From positions 1 through 64,000 of the forward strand of contig CAYOTO010000006.1 of the NCBI GenBank assembly GCA_964406945.1: a stretch of DNA of 64,000 bases, read 5' to 3'. A program made the translations under genes and the position numbers. Below are positions 1-8,233 of this stretch, one piece after another. Under the pieces are notes generated by a model. It had not been told where the DNA came from and searched no databases. It saw nothing but the letters and a program-made list of their open reading frames with translations. The first letter of the stretch is position 1. Every line of letters begins with the position of its first letter. Origin of the DNA: UBA2266 sp964406945. GTDB taxonomy: Bacteria > Planctomycetota > Phycisphaerae > Sedimentisphaerales > Anaerobacaceae.

Positions 1-19
1 GGCTGGTGGGGTAATTGGC

Positions 20-48
20 TTGACAGCCCGCCAGCAGTCTCCTAGAAT
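20..48 (+). promoter_or_regulatory. Sigma-70-type promoter for the glycosyltransferase gene
   Basis: TTGACA at 20-25 and TAGAAT at 43-48 are separated by exactly 17 bases, a near-consensus housekeeping promoter. Transcription would start near 55, leaving a leader of about 35 bases before the ATG at 90. A GGGAGG Shine-Dalgarno lies just upstream of that ATG. No experimental support is available. Confidence 0.7.
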
Positions 49-89
49 CAATGTTTTAGGCGCCTTGCTTCTTCAAATGGGAGGTTTGC

Positions 90-2435
90 ATGGCCAAAGG
101 GGCCGCAAAGCGTGTTGCTTTCATTTCATCTTACCCGCCGCGCAAATGTGGAATTGCGACTTTCGTATCCGACCTGATCCGCAGTGTTTCAAATGCTTCC
201 AAAGGTGAATTCGAGCCTCTGGTTGTTGCGATGCGGTCCGATCACGGGCCTGTTTACAACGAGCCTGTTAAGTTCGAAATCCGCCAGAACGTGAAGCAGG
301 ATTACATCTGTGCGGCCGACTACATTAACTTCAGCCACGTCGACGTGGTTTCGGTTCAGCACGAATTCGGTCTGTTCGGGGGGCTGGGAGGCTCATACCT
401 GAGTCTGCTTCTTAACCGGCTCAAACCGCCGGTAGTAACCACTCTCCACACCGTACTCGATAAGCCCGACCCCAGGCACTATCAGTCCATGCTGGACGTG
501 TGCGATGCTTCGCACAAAGTCATAACAATGAATGAACGCGGCCTGGACATGCTGCGGAATATTTACGGGGTTTCGAGCAGAAAGGTCCAGCTAATCGCAC
601 ACGGCATACCCGATCTGCCTTTCGTCGACAGCAACTATTACAAGCACAAATTCGGCATGGAAGGCCGCAGAACCATTCTGACCTTCGGCCTGTTGAGCAG
701 CAACAAAGGGATTGAAAATATGCTGGAGGCTATGCCCGCCATAATAAAAGCCGACCCTTCGGTGCTGTATATTGTGCTTGGAATGACGCACCCGATGGTG
801 CTCAAATACGAGGGGGAATCCTACCGGTTCAAGCTCCAGCACATGGTTAAAGAGCTTGGGCTGCAGGAGCACGTGATCTTCCACAACCGATTCGTAAACG
901 ATGAAGAGCTTCACAATTTTCTCTGCGCCGCTGATATCTACGTAACGCCTTATTTGAGCGCGGAACAACTTACCAGCGGAACTCTGTCTTTCGCCGTGGG
1001 CACCGGCAAGGCCGTGGTTTCCACTCCTTACTGGGCCGCCAGCGAACTGCTGGCCGACGGCCGCGGATTACTGGTGCCTTTCGACGATCCTCAAAAGATG
1101 AGCGAGGCCGTCATTGAGATTCTCACAAACGATTCGCTCTTTTATTCTCTCAGGCGGCGGGCATACGACTACGGGCGGTCCAGAACGTGGCCGAAGATCG
1201 GGCAATTGTACTGGCGGCTTTTCAGTTCGAAGCGGTTTCCGGCGAGCGTAAGCGGCAGGTCGGTTCGGACCCCGGCAGAACTTGCGGTCGGCATAGAACT
1301 GCCGGAACCTGCTTTGGACCACATAATACGGCTAACGGACGATACCGGCATGTACCAGCATGCTGTTCTGACGATACCCAGACGCGAGCACGGCTACTGC
1401 ACCGATGATAACGCCAGGGCTGTAATTGCGATGGTCAAATATTACTCCCAATACCCCGGCCAGCAAGCTCGCAACCTCCTGATGCGGTATCTCTCGTTCA
1501 TCATGTATGCACAGCAAAGCGACGGCACCGTGCGCAATTTTATGAACTTCGATCGCACATGGCTGGACAACGAGCCGCCGCACGATGCGTTCGGCAGGGT
1601 GCTCTGGGCGTTCGGCGCGGTGATGGCCAGACCGCCTTCGCCGCTTTATCTGTCGATAATCAAGGATTGTTTCGACAGGTCGGTGCACCTGGTGGACAAA
1701 CAGCATCCGCGGGGCATGTCTTATTGCATCCTGGGAATGGCCGATTACCTCAAGCAGTTTCCCGGGGCCAGCGATATCAAACGCCAGATGGCAATCGCCG
1801 CGGACGAGCTGGTCAGGCAGTATGAGGAAGGTTCGTACCCGGACTGGCACTGGTTCGAAGATATTCTGACCTACGACAACGCCGTTCTGCCGCATGCGCT
1901 GTTCGTAGCGGGCAAACTCTTCGGCAACCGGCGATACCTCGAAGTAGCGAGAAAGTCCTGCGATTTCCTTATTGAGAACACATACCAGGAGCCGTGTTTC
2001 AGTTTCATAGGCTGCAGCGGCTGGTATGAACGGGGCCGTGCGAGGGCGCAATGGGACCAGCAGCCTCTCGAAGCCGCCGCGACGATTATGATGCTCCAGG
2101 AGGCGTACGAGACGACTGGAAAAGAGCACTATCTGTCGCTGCAGAGGAAGGCGTTTGACTGGTTTTTGGGGTTGAATGACTTACGCGTCCCGCTTTATGA
2201 TTTCAGGACGAAAGGTTGTTGCGACGGATTGATGCGCGACGGCGTGAACCTGAATCAGGGCGCAGAAAGCACTCTCAGTTGGTTTTTGAGCCTTCTGACT
2301 GTAATCGAAAGTTATGCAGCGCCCGAGCGAACTTCGGAAATTAATTCCGACAGCGAACAGCCGAGCGATGGCGAGCCGAAATCCGAAACGAATTCCTCAG
2401 ACAAATCGCCGGAAGAGGCGGGAAAGAGTTCTTAG
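90..2435 (+). CDS. GT4 glycosyltransferase fused to an alpha/alpha-toroid domain
   Basis: The N-terminal 380 or so residues read as a GT-B fold glycosyltransferase of family 4. The start (VAFISSYPPRKCGIATF) is the typical sugar-acceptor Rossmann strand, and a donor-binding region with SAEQLTSGTLSFAVGTGKAVVST follows. Residues about 395-740 look like an (alpha/alpha)6 toroid of the kind seen with mannan-processing enzymes, including a GCCDGL..NLNQGAEST stretch. The last 35 residues are a hydrophilic Ser/Glu-rich tail. No signal peptide is visible, so it is probably cytoplasmic and builds or trims a mannose-type glycan or glycoside; that substrate is inference. It is monocistronic here, with its own strong promoter and an SD of GGGAGG before the ATG. 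Confidence 0.85.
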   Translation: MAKGAAKRVAFISSYPPRKCGIATFVSDLIRSVSNASKGEFEPLVVAMRSDHGPVYNEPVKFEIRQNVKQDYICAADYINFSHVDVVSVQHEFGLFGGLGGSYLSLLLNRLKPPVVTTLHTVLDKPDPRHYQSMLDVCDASHKVITMNERGLDMLRNIYGVSSRKVQLIAHGIPDLPFVDSNYYKHKFGMEGRRTILTFGLLSSNKGIENMLEAMPAIIKADPSVLYIVLGMTHPMVLKYEGESYRFKLQHMVKELGLQEHVIFHNRFVNDEELHNFLCAADIYVTPYLSAEQLTSGTLSFAVGTGKAVVSTPYWAASELLADGRGLLVPFDDPQKMSEAVIEILTNDSLFYSLRRRAYDYGRSRTWPKIGQLYWRLFSSKRFPASVSGRSVRTPAELAVGIELPEPALDHIIRLTDDTGMYQHAVLTIPRREHGYCTDDNARAVIAMVKYYSQYPGQQARNLLMRYLSFIMYAQQSDGTVRNFMNFDRTWLDNEPPHDAFGRVLWAFGAVMARPPSPLYLSIIKDCFDRSVHLVDKQHPRGMSYCILGMADYLKQFPGASDIKRQMAIAADELVRQYEEGSYPDWHWFEDILTYDNAVLPHALFVAGKLFGNRRYLEVARKSCDFLIENTYQEPCFSFIGCSGWYERGRARAQWDQQPLEAAATIMMLQEAYETTGKEHYLSLQRKAFDWFLGLNDLRVPLYDFRTKGCCDGLMRDGVNLNQGAESTLSWFLSLLTVIESYAAPERTSEINSDSEQPSDGEPKSETNSSDKSPEEAGKSS

Positions 2436-2493
2436 GGTATCTGCGCGGCGGCGCAATTGCCGCGTATGCCGGCATTTGCGGAATGCATCACCA

Positions 2494-2631
2494 CTACTCT
2501 CCTTCGAGCAGGTCAGCCGTGGCTTCGGCCGACCAGGTGATGTCTTTGCCGATACCCGAGACGGTCTGGCAACTGACCAGCAGCATACAACAGCCGGCAA
2601 GGACCAATACCAAAATCACTTTCTTGAACAT
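2494..2631 (-). CDS. Small entericidin-like lipoprotein (45 aa)
   Basis: Reading the minus strand from ATG 2631 to TAG 2494 gives 45 residues. They are a charged start (MFKK), a hydrophobic stretch, a lipobox LVSC with lipidated Cys21, and then QTVSGIGKDITWSAEA. This CxTVxGxGKDI..A pattern is the signature of the EcnA/EcnB (entericidin) family of tiny envelope lipoproteins. An AAGGAG Shine-Dalgarno sits seven bases before the ATG. In enterobacteria, entericidins form an antidote/toxin pair linked to stress-induced lysis; only one copy is seen here, so a toxin-antidote role is not implied. It is likely inserted in the inner or outer membrane. Confidence 0.8.
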   Translation of the reverse strand: MFKKVILVLVLAGCCMLLVSCQTVSGIGKDITWSAEATADLLEGE

Positions 2632-2661
2632 CTGAGACTCCTTATCGCACGGCACTCTTGC

Positions 2662-2681
2662 ACCGGCCTTGAAATGCCGGT
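2662..2681 (-). other. Small hairpin in the leader of the entericidin-like gene
   Basis: ACCGGC (2662-2667) and GCCGGT (2676-2681) form a perfect 6-bp stem with an 8-base loop, about 30 bases upstream of the ATG at 2631. No U-tract follows on either strand, so it is not an obvious terminator. It may stabilise the leader or be chance. The rest of 2682-2870, ahead of the exonuclease gene, shows nothing I can name beyond AT-rich promoter-like DNA. Confidence 0.35.
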
Positions 2682-2870
2682 AGAAAAGTGATCGTTATCA
2701 TTTAATATATCGTCAAGGCCGGGGCGTTACCTTTATATATTGCATGACGGGGGGCCGGCGGGGTGCAGGTAACATTTTGGCGTACCGGCAAAGTGCGGGC
2801 GGCAAATCCTGTTCGGTCCCCGGGGAGTTTCACGATGTGCTCGCAGTCTCTTTCATACTGTTGAAAAGAA

Positions 2871-3644
2871 ATGATCAAAGTTGCGACTTTTAACGTTAAT
2901 TCCCTCCGAGTTCGTCTGCCCATCGTGGTTGACTGGCTTAAGCAGCATCGCCCCGACATACTGGCGGTTCAGGAGACGAAGGTGCAGGATTGTGAATTTC
3001 CGGCTCAAGCTTTTGATGAACTCGGCTATGGATACGTATTCCGAGGCCAGAAAGCGTATAACGGGGTTGCGATCTTCAGCCCCCATGCCATCGAGAACAC
3101 CGCTTTCGGATTACTGGATGAACCCGTCGACGAGCCGCGGCTGGTAAAAGCGGATGTATGCGGGATCAGCGTAGTGAATACTTACATACCGCAGGGCCGG
3201 TCTCCTGATTCCAGGACTTACAGGTACAAGCTGACATGGTTCGAGCGCCTGCGGCAATTTTTCGATGCCAACTTCGACGCTGCGAATCTGGTGATCTGGG
3301 TAGGGGATTTGAATGTCGCCCCGACGGCAATGGATGTATACGATCCGGGAATGCTGCTGGGCCACGTCTGCTTCAATCCGCAGGTACAGGCAGCTCTGGA
3401 GCAAGTTCAAAAGTGGGGGTTCGTCGATGTTTTTCGCCGGCACTGCGACCAGCCGGGTCAGTTTACATTCTGGGATTACAGAACACGAAACCCTTTTGCG
3501 AAAAACCGCGGCTGGAGGCTCGATCACATAATGGCGACAGAGCCGTTGGCTGCTGCAAGCCGACAGTGCTACATAGACCGCGAGCCGCGCACGGCAACCC
3601 GTCCCAGCGATCATACACCTGTAGTGGCTGAATTCGACTGGTGA
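2871..3644 (+). CDS. xthA: Exodeoxyribonuclease III
   Basis: At 257 residues this is full length for the XthA/ExoIII family of AP endonucleases and 3'-5' exonucleases used in base-excision repair. The visible motifs are the N-terminal KVATFNVNSLR, the metal-binding Glu in LAVQETKVQD, VNTYIPQG, the catalytic WVGDLNVAP, the substrate-recognition RGWRLDHIMAT, and the terminal SDHTPV with the catalytic His. All catalytic positions appear intact. It stands alone between a small lipoprotein gene on the other strand and an unrelated hydrolase. The leader has no strong Shine-Dalgarno. Confidence 0.93.
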   Translation: MIKVATFNVNSLRVRLPIVVDWLKQHRPDILAVQETKVQDCEFPAQAFDELGYGYVFRGQKAYNGVAIFSPHAIENTAFGLLDEPVDEPRLVKADVCGISVVNTYIPQGRSPDSRTYRYKLTWFERLRQFFDANFDAANLVIWVGDLNVAPTAMDVYDPGMLLGHVCFNPQVQAALEQVQKWGFVDVFRRHCDQPGQFTFWDYRTRNPFAKNRGWRLDHIMATEPLAAASRQCYIDREPRTATRPSDHTPVVAEFDW

Positions 3645-3785
3645 TTACATCCGGTCATGTCCGTCAGTCGCCCCTGCTTGGCAATCTCGTTGTTTGGTGG
3701 AGTCAGTTGCGGAAATGCTACAGGATGTAGGCGACGGCGGCAAGTTTCTTTGTTGCGCCGGGACTGGACGACGACAGCTTAAACG

Positions 3786-3818
3786 TATAATATGGGGCGG
3801 TCGGGCCCGTATCGGGCC
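3786..3818 (+). promoter_or_regulatory. -10 box and short hairpin upstream of the esterase gene
   Basis: TATAAT is present at 3786-3791, but no good -35 hexamer lies 16-18 bases upstream. Just downstream, GGCCCG (3804-3809) and CGGGCC (3813-3818) make a perfect 6-bp stem with loop TAT. The hairpin would fall at the 5' end of the transcript, 35 bases before the ATG at 3854. Confidence 0.4.
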
Positions 3819-3853
3819 ATGAATATGCATAAATTTCATAGTCAGGGCGGCGA

Positions 3854-5071
3854 ATGACCAGACTATTTCAAGCGGCTTGTTTGCTCACGATTATCTTCGC
3901 GGTCGAACTGGAAGCGGTGGCAGGACCGTGGGATCTCATGTATCTTTTCGAACCTCCTGCTTTTGTCCCGGATGCAAACCGCAGCACGTCGGAGGTTAAA
4001 GCGATATTCTACGAAGGTCTCAAGTGGAAGGGCGAGCCGACGAAGGTCTTCGCGTATTACGGACTGCCAAAGCTCGAAGCCGGCGAAAAGGCTCCGGCGA
4101 TGGTTCTGGTGCACGGCGGAGGCGGTTCGGCGTTTATTCCCTGGGTCCGATTGTGGATGGATCGCGGTTATGCCGCTATTGCAATGGATACCTGCGGCTG
4201 CATCTCGAGCGGAGGTTATCGCAATCATCCGCGCCACGATGATGGCGGACCGCCCGGATGGGGCGGATTCGACCAGATCGACCAACCGGTCGACGACCAG
4301 TGGACCTATCATGCGGTCGCCGACGTGATCCTGGCTCACTCGCTTATTCGCTCATTTCCACAGGTGGATGCGAACAGCACCGGCATAACCGGCATTTCAT
4401 GGGGTGGCTATCTTACTTGTATCATCGCGGGGGTCGATGATCGATTCAAACTTGCAGTTCCGGTCTACGGGTGCGGTTTTCTCGGCGACAACTCCACCTG
4501 GCTGGGGGTATTCGAGAAGATGGGGCGGGCGAAAGCGACCAGGTGGCTGAAGTTGTGGGATCCTTCGGAGTATCTGCCGGATGTCCGAATGCCGATGCTG
4601 TGGGTTACGGGCACAAATGATTTCGCATATCCGCTCGATTCACTGCGCAAGTCTTACCGGCTGCCGAAATCGGATCGCACGCTCTGCGTACGGCTGCGAA
4701 TGCCTCACGGCCATGGAGGTGCCGGCGAAAACCCGGAGGAAATCCACGCCATGGCCGATGCGATTCTAAAGGACGCAGCCCCATTGGCCAGTATTGCCGG
4801 TCGCGGCCGAAACGGCTCGCGGATTTGGGTGAAGTATGAAAGCGATGTTCCGGTTACAAAAGCCGAACTAAATTACACCGAAGACCTGGGCAACTGGCAG
4901 AAGCGTATGTGGCGCAGTGTCGAGGCCGAATTGAATGCCGATGCAGGAATGGCCCGGGCCAGACTGCCCGAGGCGGCGACGGTATATTATTTTAACCTGA
5001 TAGATAAGCGGGGCCTGGTCGTCAGCAGCGAACACGAGGTAGTTCAACAGCGGGCTGGTCAAAACAGGTGA
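3854..5071 (+). CDS. Secreted alpha/beta-hydrolase (acetylxylan-esterase/dienelactone-hydrolase type)
   Basis: The 405-residue product starts with a signal peptide (hydrophobic residues about 5-23, cleavage near EAVAG). An alpha/beta-hydrolase core follows: the oxyanion region VLVHGGGGSAF, the nucleophile elbow GISWGGY, the acid in VTGTNDFAYP, and the catalytic His in MPHGHGG. The last 90 residues look like a beta-sandwich add-on. This family includes secreted esterases that remove acetyl or other acyl groups from plant or algal polysaccharides; the exact substrate cannot be read from sequence. The next gene, also secreted, starts 25 bases downstream, so the two are probably co-transcribed. 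The SD is AGGGCGG. Confidence 0.82.
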   Translation: MTRLFQAACLLTIIFAVELEAVAGPWDLMYLFEPPAFVPDANRSTSEVKAIFYEGLKWKGEPTKVFAYYGLPKLEAGEKAPAMVLVHGGGGSAFIPWVRLWMDRGYAAIAMDTCGCISSGGYRNHPRHDDGGPPGWGGFDQIDQPVDDQWTYHAVADVILAHSLIRSFPQVDANSTGITGISWGGYLTCIIAGVDDRFKLAVPVYGCGFLGDNSTWLGVFEKMGRAKATRWLKLWDPSEYLPDVRMPMLWVTGTNDFAYPLDSLRKSYRLPKSDRTLCVRLRMPHGHGGAGENPEEIHAMADAILKDAAPLASIAGRGRNGSRIWVKYESDVPVTKAELNYTEDLGNWQKRMWRSVEAELNADAGMARARLPEAATVYYFNLIDKRGLVVSSEHEVVQQRAGQNR

Positions 5072-5096
5072 CAATTCAAGTAGTCAGGAAGGTTTT

Positions 5097-6455
5097 ATGC
5101 GCACGCAGTTCTTCACTTCTCGTCTGACCGTGATTATCGTGGTGGTTATTGCCGGATTCAGTTCACCAGGGCGGCTGCAGGCCTGGACGAATTTGCTCGA
5201 GGATCCTGGTTTTGAAAACTACCAGCTGGACCGAAGGGGTTTTTACAGACCCGCCGACGGCAGCAGGTGGAGGGAAGTGTCCATGGGAAGGGGCTCGGTC
5301 CAGTTCGACATTAACAACTGGACTGCTCCGGAGCAGATGATCCGCGAGCGACCGCTCGGGTTCACCCCTGGAACCACCGGCTACGAAGGCGAGGGACCTG
5401 AACAGAATTCCGGCCGCATTATTCTTCAGCAGGATATCATCTTGCCGCAGTGGGAGTCGAACAAAGAGCGATTGTACGAAGCATGGATATGGCTTGGCGG
5501 TGCAGGCCGGGACGATGAAAACAACGCCGACAAAGAGGACGAAGCGGGCGGCTGGGAGGTCTTCTTCTATGGCAGCGACGCCCCGTCGACCTGGAGCGGC
5601 AGCAAACCCCTTGAGCAGCACAATATGAACAAGGACTTTTTCGGAGAGCCCGGTTCATTCGTGCGTGTGGCCGGATATGGTAAGATTCCCGCAGGCGCGA
5701 AAGGCGCGCGGGTGAATGTGTGGGCATCGACCTGGGGCCAGGCCAGCAATCCGGGTCAGAGGGCGGGCTTCGACACCGAGGTGGCTGTAGATAACGCCCA
5801 TTTCGCAGTTATAGGCGCCGAGAATATGCTGATAAACGGCGATTTCGAGCTGGACGACCGCATCGGCGAGTTCAAGGGCTGGCAAAGGCCGGCAAAATGG
5901 CCGTTTCCGAGAAACGGTCTGGAACCTTTGAACGTCCGTGATGTTTTCGACGGCAATTTCGACCACGGCCAGTACAGGCCTTTTTACGGAGCGCGCCATT
6001 CGTACGGTTATGCCACGTATCTGCGGGGCTGGGTGAAAGACGCCTTCACATTCGGTCAATACGTCGAAAATCCCTATCCGGACGGGACACAACTGGCTCT
6101 GATGTTCAACTGGATTCAGGCCGTGGCCAAGGGCGGAGAGCCGCAACTGAGGCTTGTCGGAACCAAAGTGGAAATTGTGGTTGACTACCTCGGTGATGAC
6201 GGTCGAATCGGTGCGCAGAGTTTCTGGCTGGAATGGCCCGTTCCCGTGGGCGCCGGGTGCGTCGGGCGTTACGATCAGAACAGCGGGCGGCCGTACTGTC
6301 CCCGCCTGATCCTGAATCCGCCTGACGGGACTGAACGTATCGGAGTGCATGTCAGCTTCATGGTACACATGCCCTACAAGGATGGATTCAGGCTGATCAA
6401 TGCCGCGGTGGACGATTTCTTTCTGGCGCCGGTTGCGGCGACCGGACGAAAGTAA
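5097..6455 (+). CDS. Secreted protein of unknown function, probable carbohydrate-binding beta-sandwich
   Basis: I do not recognise a named family. The 452 residues begin with a clear signal peptide (MRTQFFTSRL, then a Val/Ile-rich core, cleavage near LQAW). Two segments follow that each open with the pattern 'N-L-L-x-D-P-G-F-E' or 'N-M-L-I-N-G-D-F-E-L'. That is the usual first strand of CBM4/9-like jelly-roll modules, here near residues 30 and 245. The sequence is rich in aromatic residues, Gly and Asp. It is coupled to the upstream esterase (25-base gap, SD AGGAAGG) and probably helps that enzyme bind a polysaccharide. No catalytic motif is visible. Confidence 0.7.
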   Translation: MRTQFFTSRLTVIIVVVIAGFSSPGRLQAWTNLLEDPGFENYQLDRRGFYRPADGSRWREVSMGRGSVQFDINNWTAPEQMIRERPLGFTPGTTGYEGEGPEQNSGRIILQQDIILPQWESNKERLYEAWIWLGGAGRDDENNADKEDEAGGWEVFFYGSDAPSTWSGSKPLEQHNMNKDFFGEPGSFVRVAGYGKIPAGAKGARVNVWASTWGQASNPGQRAGFDTEVAVDNAHFAVIGAENMLINGDFELDDRIGEFKGWQRPAKWPFPRNGLEPLNVRDVFDGNFDHGQYRPFYGARHSYGYATYLRGWVKDAFTFGQYVENPYPDGTQLALMFNWIQAVAKGGEPQLRLVGTKVEIVVDYLGDDGRIGAQSFWLEWPVPVGAGCVGRYDQNSGRPYCPRLILNPPDGTERIGVHVSFMVHMPYKDGFRLINAAVDDFFLAPVAATGRK

Positions 6456-6559
6456 CCCATTTACTGAACGGTGTAAGCTGTCATGAAAGCAGGCTGTGCG
6501 GATTGACTTGCAGCGTGAATCCATGAAGTCGGCGGATTAAACGGTATTCTAAGGATGAT

Positions 6560-8194
6560 ATGCTTCACGAGGGAACGGATATGGAGACCGGCCAAGCACA
6601 ATACAACATGAAGTATATCTGGCTGATTTGCCTGGTTGCTGCCATGGGCGGGCTGCTGTTCGGCTACGACTGGGTTGTGGTCGGAGGGGCCAAGCCCTTT
6701 TACGAGTCGCACTTCGAAATAACCGACGAGATGCGTTTTATCCGCGGCTGGGCGATGAGCAGTGCGCTGTTCGGCTGCATAATCGGCGCGATGATTTCGG
6801 GCATGCTTACGGACAGGTTCGGTCGAAAGCGGCTGCTGATATCATCGGGACTGTTGTTTACGATTTCGGCGGTGGGGACGGCCTTTTCAAGCGGCCTTTT
6901 TACATACAATCTAGCTCGCGTCACGGGCGGTATCGGCATCGGCCTGGCATCCAATCTCTCGCCAATGTATATCGCGGAGGTCTCCCCCGCATCCATGCGC
7001 GGCAAGTTCGTCTCCATAAATCAACTGACAATCGTAATCGGCATTCTCGCGGCTCAAATCGTCAATATGCTGATAGCACAGCCGGTTCCAACCGCGGACC
7101 AGATCAGGCTGCTGGTTGACGAAAGGTCCGAAGCGGCAATCGCGGCGGAATATCCCGGCCTGGATATCGAAGATCAGAAAAAACAGGCCGTCCGAATTGC
7201 TCAGAAGGCCGGCCTGGCGAACGTGCGGGAAGAACTTCCGAATACGCGTTTCTTCGTTCCCGAGACAGACGCTCAGATCGAGTCCCGGAAAGCCCGGGAC
7301 AATCGCATTATGTCGGCGTACCTTGCGCCTACATGGAACGGACGTCGCGGTTGGAGATGGATGTTCGGCGCCGAGACGGTCCCGGCCTTTTTGTTTTTCG
7401 CTCTCATGTTCTTTGTGCCCGAAAGTCCCCGGTGGCTTACAAAATACGGACGGGCCGATGAAGCCGAGCGCATACTCTCGCGGGTCGGCGGAACCGAATA
7501 CGGCCGCGCTGAAGTGATCGATATCAGCAAAACACTCGCCGCTGAGGAGATTGCAAGTGTGCGGTTCAGGGATTTGCTCGAGCCCAGACTTGTCAGAATA
7601 CTGGGGCTGGGCGTTTTTCTGGCGGTTTTTCAGCAATGGTGCGGAATCAATGTGATATTCAATTATGCTCAGGAGGTTTTTCAGGAGGCCGGGTACGGCG
7701 TCAGCAATATGCTTCTTAATGTGGTAATCACCGGCATCGTAAACCTTCTGGCTACGTTTGTAGCCATCCGGACGGTCGATAAGCTGGGACGAAAAGCACT
7801 TATGCTGATCGGGGCCGGCGGCCTGGCGTGTCTCTATGCTCTGCTGGGAACCGGCTATTACTTTAACAGCACCGGTTTGCATATGCTCGTGCTTATCGTC
7901 GCCGCCATCGCCTGCTATGCAATGTCCCTGGCTCCGGTTACGTGGGTACTTATTTCAGAACTTTTCCCCAATCGAATCAGGGGAGCGGCAATGTCGGTCG
8001 CCGTGCTGTCACTGTGGGTCGCCTGTACGGCGCTTACTCTGTCGTTTCCGTATCTCAACTCAATGCTAGGCGCGCATGGGGCATTCTGGACCTTCGGAGC
8101 AATCTGCATTGCAGGTTTTCTCGCGATATATCTCAGGCTGCCGGAGACGAAAGGCAAGAGCCTCGAACAAATAGAACGCGAACTGGTCGATTAG
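6560..8194 (+). CDS. Sugar porter (MFS) with an enlarged TM5-TM6 loop
   Basis: This is a 12-TM major-facilitator protein of the sugar porter family (XylE/GLUT type). The diagnostic motifs are GGLLFGYDWVV in TM1, DRFGRK between TM2 and TM3, PESPRWL after TM6, DKLGRKA in the second half, and a C-terminal PETKGKSLEQIE. It would bring a monosaccharide into the cell by proton symport. Compared with XylE there is an extra hydrophilic stretch of about 85 residues (from near QPVPTADQ to WNGRRGWRW) between TM5 and TM6. A second ATG at 6581 has a GAGGGA Shine-Dalgarno and is an equally good start. It fits the neighbouring secreted glycan-degrading genes. Confidence 0.87.
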   Translation: MLHEGTDMETGQAQYNMKYIWLICLVAAMGGLLFGYDWVVVGGAKPFYESHFEITDEMRFIRGWAMSSALFGCIIGAMISGMLTDRFGRKRLLISSGLLFTISAVGTAFSSGLFTYNLARVTGGIGIGLASNLSPMYIAEVSPASMRGKFVSINQLTIVIGILAAQIVNMLIAQPVPTADQIRLLVDERSEAAIAAEYPGLDIEDQKKQAVRIAQKAGLANVREELPNTRFFVPETDAQIESRKARDNRIMSAYLAPTWNGRRGWRWMFGAETVPAFLFFALMFFVPESPRWLTKYGRADEAERILSRVGGTEYGRAEVIDISKTLAAEEIASVRFRDLLEPRLVRILGLGVFLAVFQQWCGINVIFNYAQEVFQEAGYGVSNMLLNVVITGIVNLLATFVAIRTVDKLGRKALMLIGAGGLACLYALLGTGYYFNSTGLHMLVLIVAAIACYAMSLAPVTWVLISELFPNRIRGAAMSVAVLSLWVACTALTLSFPYLNSMLGAHGAFWTFGAICIAGFLAIYLRLPETKGKSLEQIERELVD

Positions 8195-8233
8195 CCCTGT
8201 CAATATCGCCAGCTTGCCCGCTGATTTCTATAA

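Noticed and set aside
2397..2600. 67-codon Arg/Ser-rich frame on the minus strand
   Set aside because: It overlaps the entericidin-like gene in another frame and ends within the previous gene; composition is typical of a non-coding frame.
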